Assembly: GCF_002844555.1 (NCBI RefSeq)
Contig: NZ_PJNI01000001.1
Span: forward strand, 372,001 to 436,000
DNA from: Brumimicrobium salinarum
Lineage (GTDB): Bacteria; Bacteroidota; Bacteroidia; Flavobacteriales_D; Crocinitomicaceae
DNA length: 64,000 nt
Direction: 5' to 3'
Below, in pieces: positions 25,788-34,110 of the stretch (its first letter is position 1; each line of letters begins with the position of its first letter). The position numbers and the translations under genes were made by a program. Under the pieces are notes generated by a model. The model saw only the letters and a list, made by a program, of their open reading frames with translations, was not told the origin of the DNA and did no database searches.

Positions 25788-26133
25788 TTAAGGGTTTTTC
25801 GATGAGGTTTACAGCAGGCTTATTCGCTAGAATGCTGTATTATTGAATTGCGATATATTGTTTATCATTCAAATTTGTTGCTTATAAAAGGTTGTTTTAC
25901 CCCATCTTTAATTGCTGTCTGTGTTTAACTAAGTTAGTGAATTTTTTATTTTTAATTTGCTCAATCACCCCAATGTAGTATTTGGTCTAAACGAATAATC
26001 CTACAATATCTTCCTTACTTGTTTCACGTGAAACGTTTTTTATTGTGAGTGGTTGTGTTTGTTTCTTTTTTTATAAAAAAGTCGCAAAACTATTTATAAA
26101 AAAGATGTTTACTATCCATCTCTGTTGTAACTT
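25788..26133. other. Intergenic region between ybeY and mnmG
   Basis: About 345 bases with no credible gene. It holds one parS-like site (26020-26035), and a second begins at its right-hand end (26134). I found no DnaA box and no TAnnTTTG element close to mnmG. Confidence 0.6.
26020..26035. promoter_or_regulatory. parS: parS-like site 2 (TGTTTCACGTGAAACG)
   Basis: 15 of 16 bases match the ParB consensus; only the last base differs. Intergenic, 350 bases after site 1. Confidence 0.8.
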
Positions 26134-26149
26134 TGTTCCACGGGAAACA
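26134..26149. promoter_or_regulatory. parS: parS-like site 3 (TGTTCCACGGGAAACA)
   Basis: 15 of 16 bases match TGTTnCACGTGAAACA (a G replaces T at position 10). It ends eight bases before the mnmG start codon, so ParB binding could affect mnmG expression. Confidence 0.7.
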
Positions 26150-26156
26150 AAGATTT

Positions 26157-28022
26157 ATGCTTAGAGATTATGATGTTATAGTAGTGGGTGCGGGTCACGC
26201 TGGGTGTGAGGCTGCAAATGCTGCTGCAAAACTTGGGGCTTCTACCCTAGTTGTTACTATGAATATGAATACTATTGCGCAAATGTCTTGTAATCCAGCT
26301 ATGGGTGGAGTTGCTAAAGGACAGATTTTGCGCGAAATTGATGCGCTTGGTGGAGGTTCTGCTATCGTTTCTGATAAAACTGCTATTCAGTTCCGTATGC
26401 TTAATTTAAGTAAAGGCCCAGCTATGTGGTCACCAAGAACTCAAAATGATAGAATGCGTTTCGCTGAGGAATGGCGTTTGACATTAGAAGCAAATCCTAA
26501 TGTTGATTTTTGGCAAGATATGGTTACTGGAATCACTTCAGAAGACGGTAAGATTACTGGCGTGAGAACCCGGATGGGAATGGAAATTAAAGCCCAAACT
26601 GTGATTTTAACAAGCGGTACTTTCTTGAATGGTACAATTCATCTTGGAGAAAATCAATATGGTGGCGGACGTGCTGGTGAAGGTGCTTCAACTGGAATAA
26701 CAGAGGACTTAGTTAAACTTGGTTTTGACTATGGTAGAATGAAAACTGGAACACCTCCTCGTGTTGACGGTCGATCTTTAGATTATTCTAAAATGGAGGT
26801 TCAAGCTGGAGATAATGTTACATCTAAATTTAGTTTTACTGATGAAACAGAGCCTTTGAAAGAACAAAGGCCTTGTCATGTTGCGTATACTAATCCAAAA
26901 ACACATGAGATTCTACGAACTGGTTTCGATAGAAGTCCAATGTTTAATGGTGCTATTCAATCTGCTGGACCAAGATATTGTCCAAGTATTGAAGATAAAA
27001 TCTCACGTTTTGCTGAAAGAGAAAGACATCAGTTATTTGTTGAGCCCGAAGGATGGAACACGGTTGAGATTTATGTAAATGGTTTCAGTACAAGTTTGCC
27101 GGAAGAAGTACAATTAGAAGCGTTAAAAACAGTTCCTGGATTTGAAGAAGTGAAAATGTTTCGACCAGGTTATGCCATCGAATATGACTACTTCCCTCCT
27201 ACTCAATTAAAACATACTTTGGAAACAAAGCTTATTTCTGGATTGTATTTCGCTGGACAAATTAATGGAACTACAGGTTACGAAGAAGCCGCTTGTCAAG
27301 GTTTAATGGCTGGAATAAATGCAGCTCGAAAAGTTCAAGGGAAAGAAATATTCACTTTGAGTAGATCTGATGCTTACATCGCAGTTCTAATTGACGATTT
27401 GATTACTAAAGGTACAGAAGAGCCATATAGGATGTTTACTTCTCGTGCGGAATATAGAATTCTTTTGCGGCAGGACAACGCTGATTTAAGGCTCTCACCT
27501 ATCGCACATGCTATCGGAATGATCTCCGATGAAAGGATGGAAAAGGTTAATCTCAAAAACGAACAAGTTGCTCAGCTTAAGCGCAAACTCAAAAAAGTGG
27601 GTGTTAAACCCGAGAAGGCGAATCCCGTTTTAGAAAATTATAAGTCGTCTCCTATAAAGCAACAGGTGAAATTAACTCAATTGATTACGCGGCCTAATAT
27701 AGGGATGGATCAGCTTTTAGAGATGAGTACAGAATTGCAATCCCATGTTGAAAATCTTTCAAAAGAAGTTTTGGAGCAGGTTGAAATTCAACTAAAGTAT
27801 GATGGGTACATTAGTCGAGAACAAGATGTCGCTAATAAGTTAAACCGTTTGGAAGATGTTTCAATTTCTGATGATATCGATTATTCTAAATTAAGTAGTT
27901 TAAGTTCTGAAGCGGTTAACAAGCTTTCCGAAATAAAACCTACTACAATTGGACAAGCTTCACGAATTAGTGGTGTTTCACCTAGCGATGTGAATGTTCT
28001 TTTGATATATTTGGGCCGATAG
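26157..28022 (+). CDS. mnmG: tRNA uridine-5-carboxymethylaminomethyl modification enzyme MnmG (GidA)
   Basis: 621 residues from the ATG at 26157 ([20 protein letters not shown]). The open frame reaches a TTG at 26133, but that lies in the parS site. MnmG is the FAD-binding partner of MnmE in forming cmnm5U at the wobble position of several tRNAs. Visible: GxGxxG dinucleotide motif in [85 protein letters not shown]; and the C-terminal helical domain for MnmE and tRNA binding. Length is typical. Confidence 0.97.
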   Translation: MLRDYDVIVVGAGHAGCEAANAAAKLGASTLVVTMNMNTIAQMSCNPAMGGVAKGQILREIDALGGGSAIVSDKTAIQFRMLNLSKGPAMWSPRTQNDRMRFAEEWRLTLEANPNVDFWQDMVTGITSEDGKITGVRTRMGMEIKAQTVILTSGTFLNGTIHLGENQYGGGRAGEGASTGITEDLVKLGFDYGRMKTGTPPRVDGRSLDYSKMEVQAGDNVTSKFSFTDETEPLKEQRPCHVAYTNPKTHEILRTGFDRSPMFNGAIQSAGPRYCPSIEDKISRFAERERHQLFVEPEGWNTVEIYVNGFSTSLPEEVQLEALKTVPGFEEVKMFRPGYAIEYDYFPPTQLKHTLETKLISGLYFAGQINGTTGYEEAACQGLMAGINAARKVQGKEIFTLSRSDAYIAVLIDDLITKGTEEPYRMFTSRAEYRILLRQDNADLRLSPIAHAIGMISDERMEKVNLKNEQVAQLKRKLKKVGVKPEKANPVLENYKSSPIKQQVKLTQLITRPNIGMDQLLEMSTELQSHVENLSKEVLEQVEIQLKYDGYISREQDVANKLNRLEDVSISDDIDYSKLSSLSSEAVNKLSEIKPTTIGQASRISGVSPSDVNVLLIYLGR

Positions 28023-28036
28023 TTTCATGTGAAACA
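28021..28036. promoter_or_regulatory. parS: Diverged parS-like site 4 (AGTTTCATGTGAAACA)
   Basis: 14 of 16 bases match the ParB consensus, with the palindrome mostly kept. It overlaps the mnmG stop codon and may be a weak site. Confidence 0.5.
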
Positions 28037-28061
28037 ATATCATTATTATAAAGTCATATAA

Positions 28062-28937
28062 ATGAAAACCATTAGAAATTGTCCAGTATGCAACGAGACA
28101 TACTTTAAAGATTTTTTAGAAGTAAAGGATCACATGATTACCAAAGAAGTGTTCAAAGTTGTTGAATGTGATTCTTGTGGATTTCATTTTACTAATCCAA
28201 TTCCAGAGAAGGAAGAGATCGGTGAATATTATAAATCTGATGCTTATATTTCTCACAGTTCTAATAATAAAGGATTGATCAATTCTCTTTATAATAAGGT
28301 GAGAAATATTACACTACAGGATAAAATTAACTGGGTTAAAAACGAAACGGAGGAAAAAGATTTACTTGATATTGGTTCGGGTACAGGTCACTTTTTAAAA
28401 GTTGCAAACGATTATGGTTTTAATGGAATTGGTTTAGAACCTGATCCTGACGCAAGAGATTACGCACACAAACACAATCATGTTAGAAGTAGTGATCAGG
28501 TCGATTTATATGAAATTGATGAAAATAGCTTTGATGTTATTACCATGTGGCATGTTTTAGAACATGTTTATGATCTAAGAAAAGACCTAAAACGCATTGA
28601 TGAAATCTTACGAGGAAACGGAAAACTCTTCATCGCTGTACCCAATATGAATAGTTACGATGCACGTTTTTATAAAAAAGACTGGGCAGCTTATGATGTT
28701 CCAAGGCACTTGTATCACTTCACTAAAAACGATATTTCTCGTTTGCTTTTAGATTTCGGATTTGATCTTAAAAAGGTCATTCCTATGAAATATGATTCTT
28801 TTTATGTTTCTATGCTTTCAGAAAAGTATAAAAAGCGCTTCTCCCCTTTTGGAGCTATAATTGGACTTATTTCAAATATGAAAGCAAAAAAATATGGTTT
28901 TTCTAGTCAGGTTTATGTTTTCGAAAAAAGAACCTAG
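28062..28937 (+). CDS. Class I SAM-dependent methyltransferase with N-terminal zinc-ribbon-like motif
   Basis: 291 residues. The first 45 residues contain two cysteine pairs (CPVCNE and CDSCGFHF), a likely zinc ribbon. A Rossmann methyltransferase domain follows: LLDIGSGTGHFLKVANDYGF is the SAM-binding motif I, IGLEPDPDAR the acidic loop, and ITMWHVLEHVYDLRKDLKRI the Methyltransf_23-type motif, then IAVPNMNSYDARFYKKDWAA. The substrate is unknown. It starts 39 bases after mnmG and is probably part of the same transcript. Confidence 0.88.
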   Translation: MKTIRNCPVCNETYFKDFLEVKDHMITKEVFKVVECDSCGFHFTNPIPEKEEIGEYYKSDAYISHSSNNKGLINSLYNKVRNITLQDKINWVKNETEEKDLLDIGSGTGHFLKVANDYGFNGIGLEPDPDARDYAHKHNHVRSSDQVDLYEIDENSFDVITMWHVLEHVYDLRKDLKRIDEILRGNGKLFIAVPNMNSYDARFYKKDWAAYDVPRHLYHFTKNDISRLLLDFGFDLKKVIPMKYDSFYVSMLSEKYKKRFSPFGAIIGLISNMKAKKYGFSSQVYVFEKRT

Positions 28938-29154
28938 TTTTTAAGGTAGAATCTTCATTTTAAAGTTGTTTTTCTATTTTAACACGGTTTTTAAGGTGTT
29001 TTACATGGTTTTGCTTGTTGTGATATTGATTTTTTTAGAAACACTCTAAAATCGCTATTTATGAAGGTCGGTTTTTTAGTGATTTCTTGATTTTATTCAA
29101 GTACTCATTCTTTTTTATACTTAATTTTATTTTCAAAAATAAATCAACGCAAAG

Positions 29155-32100
29155 ATGCTTACCAAGAAAGACAGTGTCATAAATTTATTAAATGAGTATA
29201 TAGAGGATAATGCAGATTATTTAGTTATTGAACGGGCCTACTCTATTTTTCCAAATTTAATTCGTGAAAAAAATCATTCCTTCTTTTTTGAATGTCAAGG
29301 TTCACAACTTTATCCTTACGATGTTTTTATAGATATTTCCAATTATTCGAAATTACAAACTTCGTGTTCTTGTCCTTATGAAGGATTTGGAATCTGTAAA
29401 CATGTAGTTGCATCTTTTCATCAATTAATTCAACTCATCGACCAAGAAGAAATTGATGTAGAAGAACCAAAGAAAACGATTAAATTCAGATCAAGTATTA
29501 CTACTATTCCACATGAAAATGGCGTAATTGACATTGATGAATTGAATAAAATGAACTTTCGAAGCGGTTCATATTATTACAGTCCGCTAACTATTACTGC
29601 CATCAATAAAGATAATATTGAAGGTTTTTACGATACCTATAGAGAAGAGTTTGATCTCAAAATATCTTTTCATAGAAATGACAATAGAATTTTATTGAAT
29701 TGTTCCTGTAAAAGTCCATATCCCTGTGGACATAAGAGCTTGTTTTTACAAGAAATATTTAAGCGTTTTGGACCGAACTATTTTGCAGATGATTACATAG
29801 AGAGAATTAAAAAGCAAAAACTAGAGAGCGCTGGCTTTGATCCTTCTTTAGGCTTTGATGATTTATTTACGCTAAATATTACCACAGATGGAGTCGCTGT
29901 CAAAGAAAAGGTAAAGAATATTTTTAATAAAAATCAAGTCAAATCTCTTTTTGGAACAGAAGCAAATCATACCTTTTATCTGCCAAACACCTCCGAAGAT
30001 TCATCAAATTATGGAGTGACCATTTGCTTTGAAAAACAAGGGAATAGTATTCTTAATGTTTTTCCTATGTATGGAAAACTAAACAAAGCACAGACGAAGA
30101 TTTCAACTAAATTTCGAGAAATAGATGCCTATGACTTCGTGGATATTCTTCCTTTATTTGATAATAAGTCAGATAAAGATTTGATTATTAGTGGAGTACA
30201 ATTGGCAAGTCAGTATTCTCAAGTCGATTCTCAAACGATTGATATAGAATCGGTTAAGAGTTTAGTTTACCAGTTTAAAGACTTAGTCTCACATGAAATT
30301 TCTTTTCCTTTTCTCGTGTGGAATAATCGAAAATCCATGATTAATAAGAATCTTACTCCATTAAGCTTTAAAAAAGAAGAAGTGGTTCCGGTTTTAAAGA
30401 TTTCCGATAAAAAACCATTTTATCAACTCGATTTTAAAGTAAAATTTGATAATCATACCTATGGTGTCAATTCTAAGCAAATTCTTTTAACACCTTTAGG
30501 AGTAATTAAAGACGAAGTGCTCTACCCTATCCAAAATCCTGAAACGGCTTATCATTTAATGAAGACCAAGGAGAAATCTCGTATCAATGTGATCAATAAA
30601 GGTATTGAACAACTTAAAACAGATGTTATAGCCCCTTTTTCCAAGGTTTTTGAAATAGATTTTAAGGGGATTAAAGCTTCTAAACCGACCACAAAACAAA
30701 AGAAAGAAAATGTAGAAAAACACGTTTATCTTTCTGATGAAAATGGTGAATACATCGTAATTCACCCCGTGGTAAAATATGGAAAAAGTTTAATTTCTCC
30801 TGAAAGCATGGAAAAGGTGTGGAAGTCGGAGAAAAAATTGACTTATTTAGAAAGGAATAAGGAGTTGGAAGCTGATTTTATTGCAGAAATAAGGGCTTTG
30901 CATCCGCGTTTTGAACAGCAAACCAAGTATTATCATTTAACGACGGATGAAGCACTTTCAGGATTTTGGTTAATGCAGGTTATCGATCAATTGAAAGAGA
31001 AAAATATTCGTGTTTTTGGACTAAATGATTTAAAAACCATCAAATACAACTTAAACAAACCTTCTTTTTCTATGGGCTTAAGCTCTGGAACAGATTGGTT
31101 TGATATGGAAATTGACATTGCCTTTGGCGATCAAAAAGTGGATTTAAAGCAACTCCAAAAATCAATTGTCAAAAAGAGTAATTACGTTGAACTAAAAGAT
31201 GGTACAATTGGTATTTTGCCAAAAGAATGGATAGAGAAATACAAGAAATATTTTAAGCTGGGGCAAGTAAAAAAGGATAAAATTGAGATTTCTAACTTCC
31301 AATTCAACATCATTGATGAGTTATATGAAGAGGAAACCAATGCGCCGAAATTCTTAGAAGAATTGCATCAAAAGAAACAACGTTTATTAAATTTAAAGGA
31401 ACTCAAGGATGTGCCTACGCTAAAGGGAATTGAGGCTACTTTGCGGGATTATCAAAAAGAAGGCCTGAATTGGATGGTATTTTTGCATGAAAACAAACTT
31501 GGCGGTTGTTTAGCGGATGATATGGGATTGGGAAAAACCCTTCAAACCATTGCTTTTTTCCAGTATTTGAAGAATTTGCCCAAAAAAGACCGCTCTCCCC
31601 TACCTCATTTGGTCGTTGCACCCACTTCTTTGATGTTCAATTGGCAAGCTGAAATTGAAAAATTTGCTCCAAAAATGAAGGTTTTGCCTTTTATTGGAGC
31701 CAATCGTCATGATTTACAAAAGGAAATTGAAAAAAACGACATTATTTTAACGACCTATGGTTCAATGATTAAAGACATTGAAATGCATAAAGATTTGCAA
31801 TACAATTATGTAGTTTTAGATGAAAGTCAGGCCATTAAAAACCCGCAATCGCAACGATTTAAGGCAGTGCGCTTATTAAAAGCAAACAACCGATTGGCAC
31901 TCACAGGAACGCCGATTGAAAACAACACTTTTGATTTATACAGTCAGTTTAGCTTTTTAAATCCTGGAATTTTCGGAAGCATCAATCATTTTAAATCCAC
32001 TTTTGCGGAGGCGATTGACAGAGACCAAGATGAATACTCTTCGGAATTATTATCTAGAATGATTCATCCTTTTTTATTGCGTCGTACCAAACTTCAAGTT

Positions 32101-32838
32101 GCCAAGGAACTGCCCAGTAAAACCGAAAGTGTGATTTATTGCGAAATGGGAAAGAAGCAGCGTAAAGTTTACGAAGATTATAAGTTGTATTTCCGACAAA
32201 AACTACAAGAACAAATTGAAGAGGAAGGCATAAACAAATCGCAAATGTACATCTTACAAGGCCTTACTAAACTGCGTCAGATTTGTAATTCTACGGCTTT
32301 GGCAGACAAAGAAAAAGACCAAGGAAACGATTCCGCAAAACTCGATGAATTAGTGCGGCATTTGACAGAAAAAGTAAATAATCACAAGATTTTAGTGTTT
32401 TCTCAATTTGTGGGAATGTTAAGTCTCGTAAAAGAGCGATTAGAGCAAGAGGGAATCGTTTTCGAATACTTGGATGGTCAAACCCGAAATCGTGAGGAAA
32501 AGGTCAATAACTTTCAAAATAACGACAAAATTCGCGTGTTTCTGATCAGTTTGAAAGCTGGAGGAACAGGTTTGAACCTAACAGAAGCTGATTATGTCTA
32601 TTTAATTGATCCTTGGTGGAATCCAGCAGTGGAAAGTCAAGCCATTGATCGTTGTTACAGAATTGGACAAGACAAAAAAGTAATGGCCTACCGCATGATT
32701 TGTAATGATACCATAGAGGAAAAGATTGTGCAATTACAAGACAAGAAGAAAGCCGTAGCAGCAGATGTAATTCGTGTGGATAAAGAGAAAAAATCCTTTG
32801 ATAAGGGTGATGTGGAGATGTTTTTTGGGATGTCGTAG
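29155..32838 (+). CDS. SNF2-family helicase with SWIM zinc finger(s)
   Basis: 1227 residues. N-terminal SWIM finger at about 75-90 (CSCPYEGFGICKHVV), and a second CxCxnCxH motif at about 183-195 (NCSCKSPYPCGHK). The middle 400 residues form a bacterial-SNF2 linker region. The helicase core fills the C-terminal 480 residues: motif I ADDMGLGKTLQTI with K794, motif II DESQ (889-892) in place of DEAH, motif III ALTGTPIENNTFDL, motif V LKAGGTGLNLTEADYVYLID and motif VI AIDRCYRIGQDKKV. It should be a DNA- or nucleoprotein-translocating ATPase; no partner endonuclease or methylase is nearby. Its stop codon TAG is the first part of a palindromic repeat. Confidence 0.93.
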   Translation: MLTKKDSVINLLNEYIEDNADYLVIERAYSIFPNLIREKNHSFFFECQGSQLYPYDVFIDISNYSKLQTSCSCPYEGFGICKHVVASFHQLIQLIDQEEIDVEEPKKTIKFRSSITTIPHENGVIDIDELNKMNFRSGSYYYSPLTITAINKDNIEGFYDTYREEFDLKISFHRNDNRILLNCSCKSPYPCGHKSLFLQEIFKRFGPNYFADDYIERIKKQKLESAGFDPSLGFDDLFTLNITTDGVAVKEKVKNIFNKNQVKSLFGTEANHTFYLPNTSEDSSNYGVTICFEKQGNSILNVFPMYGKLNKAQTKISTKFREIDAYDFVDILPLFDNKSDKDLIISGVQLASQYSQVDSQTIDIESVKSLVYQFKDLVSHEISFPFLVWNNRKSMINKNLTPLSFKKEEVVPVLKISDKKPFYQLDFKVKFDNHTYGVNSKQILLTPLGVIKDEVLYPIQNPETAYHLMKTKEKSRINVINKGIEQLKTDVIAPFSKVFEIDFKGIKASKPTTKQKKENVEKHVYLSDENGEYIVIHPVVKYGKSLISPESMEKVWKSEKKLTYLERNKELEADFIAEIRALHPRFEQQTKYYHLTTDEALSGFWLMQVIDQLKEKNIRVFGLNDLKTIKYNLNKPSFSMGLSSGTDWFDMEIDIAFGDQKVDLKQLQKSIVKKSNYVELKDGTIGILPKEWIEKYKKYFKLGQVKKDKIEISNFQFNIIDELYEEETNAPKFLEELHQKKQRLLNLKELKDVPTLKGIEATLRDYQKEGLNWMVFLHENKLGGCLADDMGLGKTLQTIAFFQYLKNLPKKDRSPLPHLVVAPTSLMFNWQAEIEKFAPKMKVLPFIGANRHDLQKEIEKNDIILTTYGSMIKDIEMHKDLQYNYVVLDESQAIKNPQSQRFKAVRLLKANNRLALTGTPIENNTFDLYSQFSFLNPGIFGSINHFKSTFAEAIDRDQDEYSSELLSRMIHPFLLRRTKLQVAKELPSKTESVIYCEMGKKQRKVYEDYKLYFRQKLQEQIEEEGINKSQMYILQGLTKLRQICNSTALADKEKDQGNDSAKLDELVRHLTEKVNNHKILVFSQFVGMLSLVKERLEQEGIVFEYLDGQTRNREEKVNNFQNNDKIRVFLISLKAGGTGLNLTEADYVYLIDPWWNPAVESQAIDRCYRIGQDKKVMAYRMICNDTIEEKIVQLQDKKKAVAADVIRVDKEKKSFDKGDVEMFFGMS

Positions 32839-32858
32839 GGACGATTTGCAAATCGTCC
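32839..32858. repeat. REP-like palindrome, copy 1
   Basis: Perfect 20-base palindrome GGACGATTTGCAAATCGTCC immediately after the SNF2 stop codon. Its core GATTTGCAAATC and flank TAGGG are shared with the element at 34069-34110, pointing to a dispersed REP family. Confidence 0.75.
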
Positions 32859-32992
32859 GTTCAACACCCAAAACGCAGCAAACTTCAACTGAGGTAATAA
32901 GGCTTAACAACATTGAAACTCACTAAACCGCGCTTTTATTTTGAATAATAAACAATTCTATTTAGATTTAGTGTCTTCAAAACTAATTGACT

Positions 32993-33526
32993 ATGAAATT
33001 AATTGATAAACCTGTATATTTAATCATCATCACTCTTCTTTTTCTTTTTTCTTCGTGTGGAGAAAGCGGCAATAATTCCAAAGGTGAGTTTAATGGAACT
33101 GACTTCTGTTTAATGATCGGCACAGATGATATTCGTTCAGTATTTAACCTTAATAGTGGGGTGGAAATTGAACAAGACAAAAATCTTGATCAGATTTGTT
33201 ATTACAAGTGGACAGCCGACGATATCAATTATTCCATAAGGTTTACAAAAGCAAAATGGGATCAGAAAAGTTCAGCTGAGGTAAATAAAACATGGGAAAA
33301 ACAGAATGAATCAAATTATAATAAATATGATCTTGAAATTATTCAAGGAGTTGGAGCTAAAGCATCATGGAGTGATTATGAAAAAGGACAACTTCGTTTT
33401 GTTGCTGATGGTTATTTCTTCTACCTTTCTTTATACAATGATTCTAGCAGTGAAAGTCCAGAAGGTAAGCAAGACAGAATCGATAAAGCTGCTCAATTGG
33501 CGAATGTGATAATTGATAAAATGTAA
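32993..33526 (+). CDS. Lipoprotein of unknown function
   Basis: 177 residues from the ATG at 32993 (the open frame reaches a TTG two codons earlier). A lipoprotein signal ends in a lipobox, LFLFSSCGES, so the protein should be attached to a membrane through the cysteine at about residue 22. The mature part is short and mixed alpha/beta with ICYYKWTADDINYSIRFT and YFFYLSLYN. I recognise no family. It may pair with the TonB_C-like gene downstream, but nothing else supports that. Confidence 0.75.
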   Translation: MKLIDKPVYLIIITLLFLFSSCGESGNNSKGEFNGTDFCLMIGTDDIRSVFNLNSGVEIEQDKNLDQICYYKWTADDINYSIRFTKAKWDQKSSAEVNKTWEKQNESNYNKYDLEIIQGVGAKASWSDYEKGQLRFVADGYFFYLSLYNDSSSESPEGKQDRIDKAAQLANVIIDKM

Positions 33527-33621
33527 AAATTTGATGTGAACGGATTAATTATTTCACCTAATTATATTTTTAACTTATTCATTAGATATAAGTTAAGAGA
33601 TGAGTTTTCACATTTCAATCA

Positions 33622-34065
33622 ATGAAAAGATTTGTTTTAGTATTGCTTTTTTTTGCTCTACTCATACTCATTTCACAAAGTGGAAATCCTGTTATTTCTG
33701 AAACTATTGGTAATTGCGACACGATTTCTATTCAAAAAGACACTTCGCATATTGTAAAGTTTATTAGCTATCCAGAAGCTTCTTTTCCAGGAGGACCGGA
33801 AGAAATGAACAAATATATCAAGGAGAATTTTCAATTTCCCAAATCACTTACAAGTGAATCACCATACGGAAGAGCTTTCGTTGAAATTACAGTTGATATT
33901 GATGGTTCATTAAAGGATGCAAAAATTTTAAAAGGAATATCGGAGGAGCTAGATGAAGAGTTATTAAGAGTCGTAAAAAATATGTCGAATTGAATTCCCG
34001 CAGAAGTTGATGGCGTCAAGGTGAGATCTAAGATACATTTACCATTTCGAATATGTTTTCAATAG
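33622..34065 (+). pseudogene. TonB C-terminal-domain protein interrupted by an in-frame TGA
   Basis: The frame from the ATG at 33622 has a hydrophobic N terminus (MKRFVLVLLFFALLILISQS) and a TonB_C-type domain: ASFPGGPEEMNKYIKENFQF, GRAFVEITVDIDGSLKDAKI, LDEELLRVVKNMSN. It stops at TGA (33991-33993), exactly where the family has tryptophan (NMPxWIPG). The same frame continues for 23 codons as IPAEVDGVKVRSKIHLPF and ends at TAG (34063-34065), matching the normal TonB_C C terminus. So a single TGG-to-TGA change truncated the gene recently. The product, if made, lacks the last beta strands. Confidence 0.75.
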
Positions 34066-34068
34066 CGG

Positions 34069-34110
34069 TTTTTATGTAGGGGCGATTTGCAAATCACCCC
34101 TACATAAAAA
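34069..34110. repeat. REP-like palindrome, copy 2 (possible terminator)
   Basis: Two 21-base arms differing at one position, meeting at the core GATTTGCAAATC with TAGGGGCG/CACCCCTA flanks and T-run/A-run ends. It abuts the ispG stop codon (34111) and lies four bases beyond the readthrough stop of the broken TonB_C gene, so it can serve as a bidirectional terminator. Confidence 0.8.

Noticed and set aside
25788-26133. Replication origin in the gap between ybeY and mnmG
   Set aside because: It has parS sites but no DnaA box; the gap at 10.1-10.7 kb is the better candidate.
26133-26156. TTG start of mnmG
   Set aside because: The eight extra residues come from the parS site; family members start at the methionine encoded at 26157.
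33991-33993. TGA in the TonB_C gene as selenocysteine or as a recoded tryptophan codon
   Set aside because: The family has tryptophan there, no selenocysteine machinery or element is visible, and all other genes use TGG for tryptophan and TGA as a stop. A nonsense mutation is simpler.
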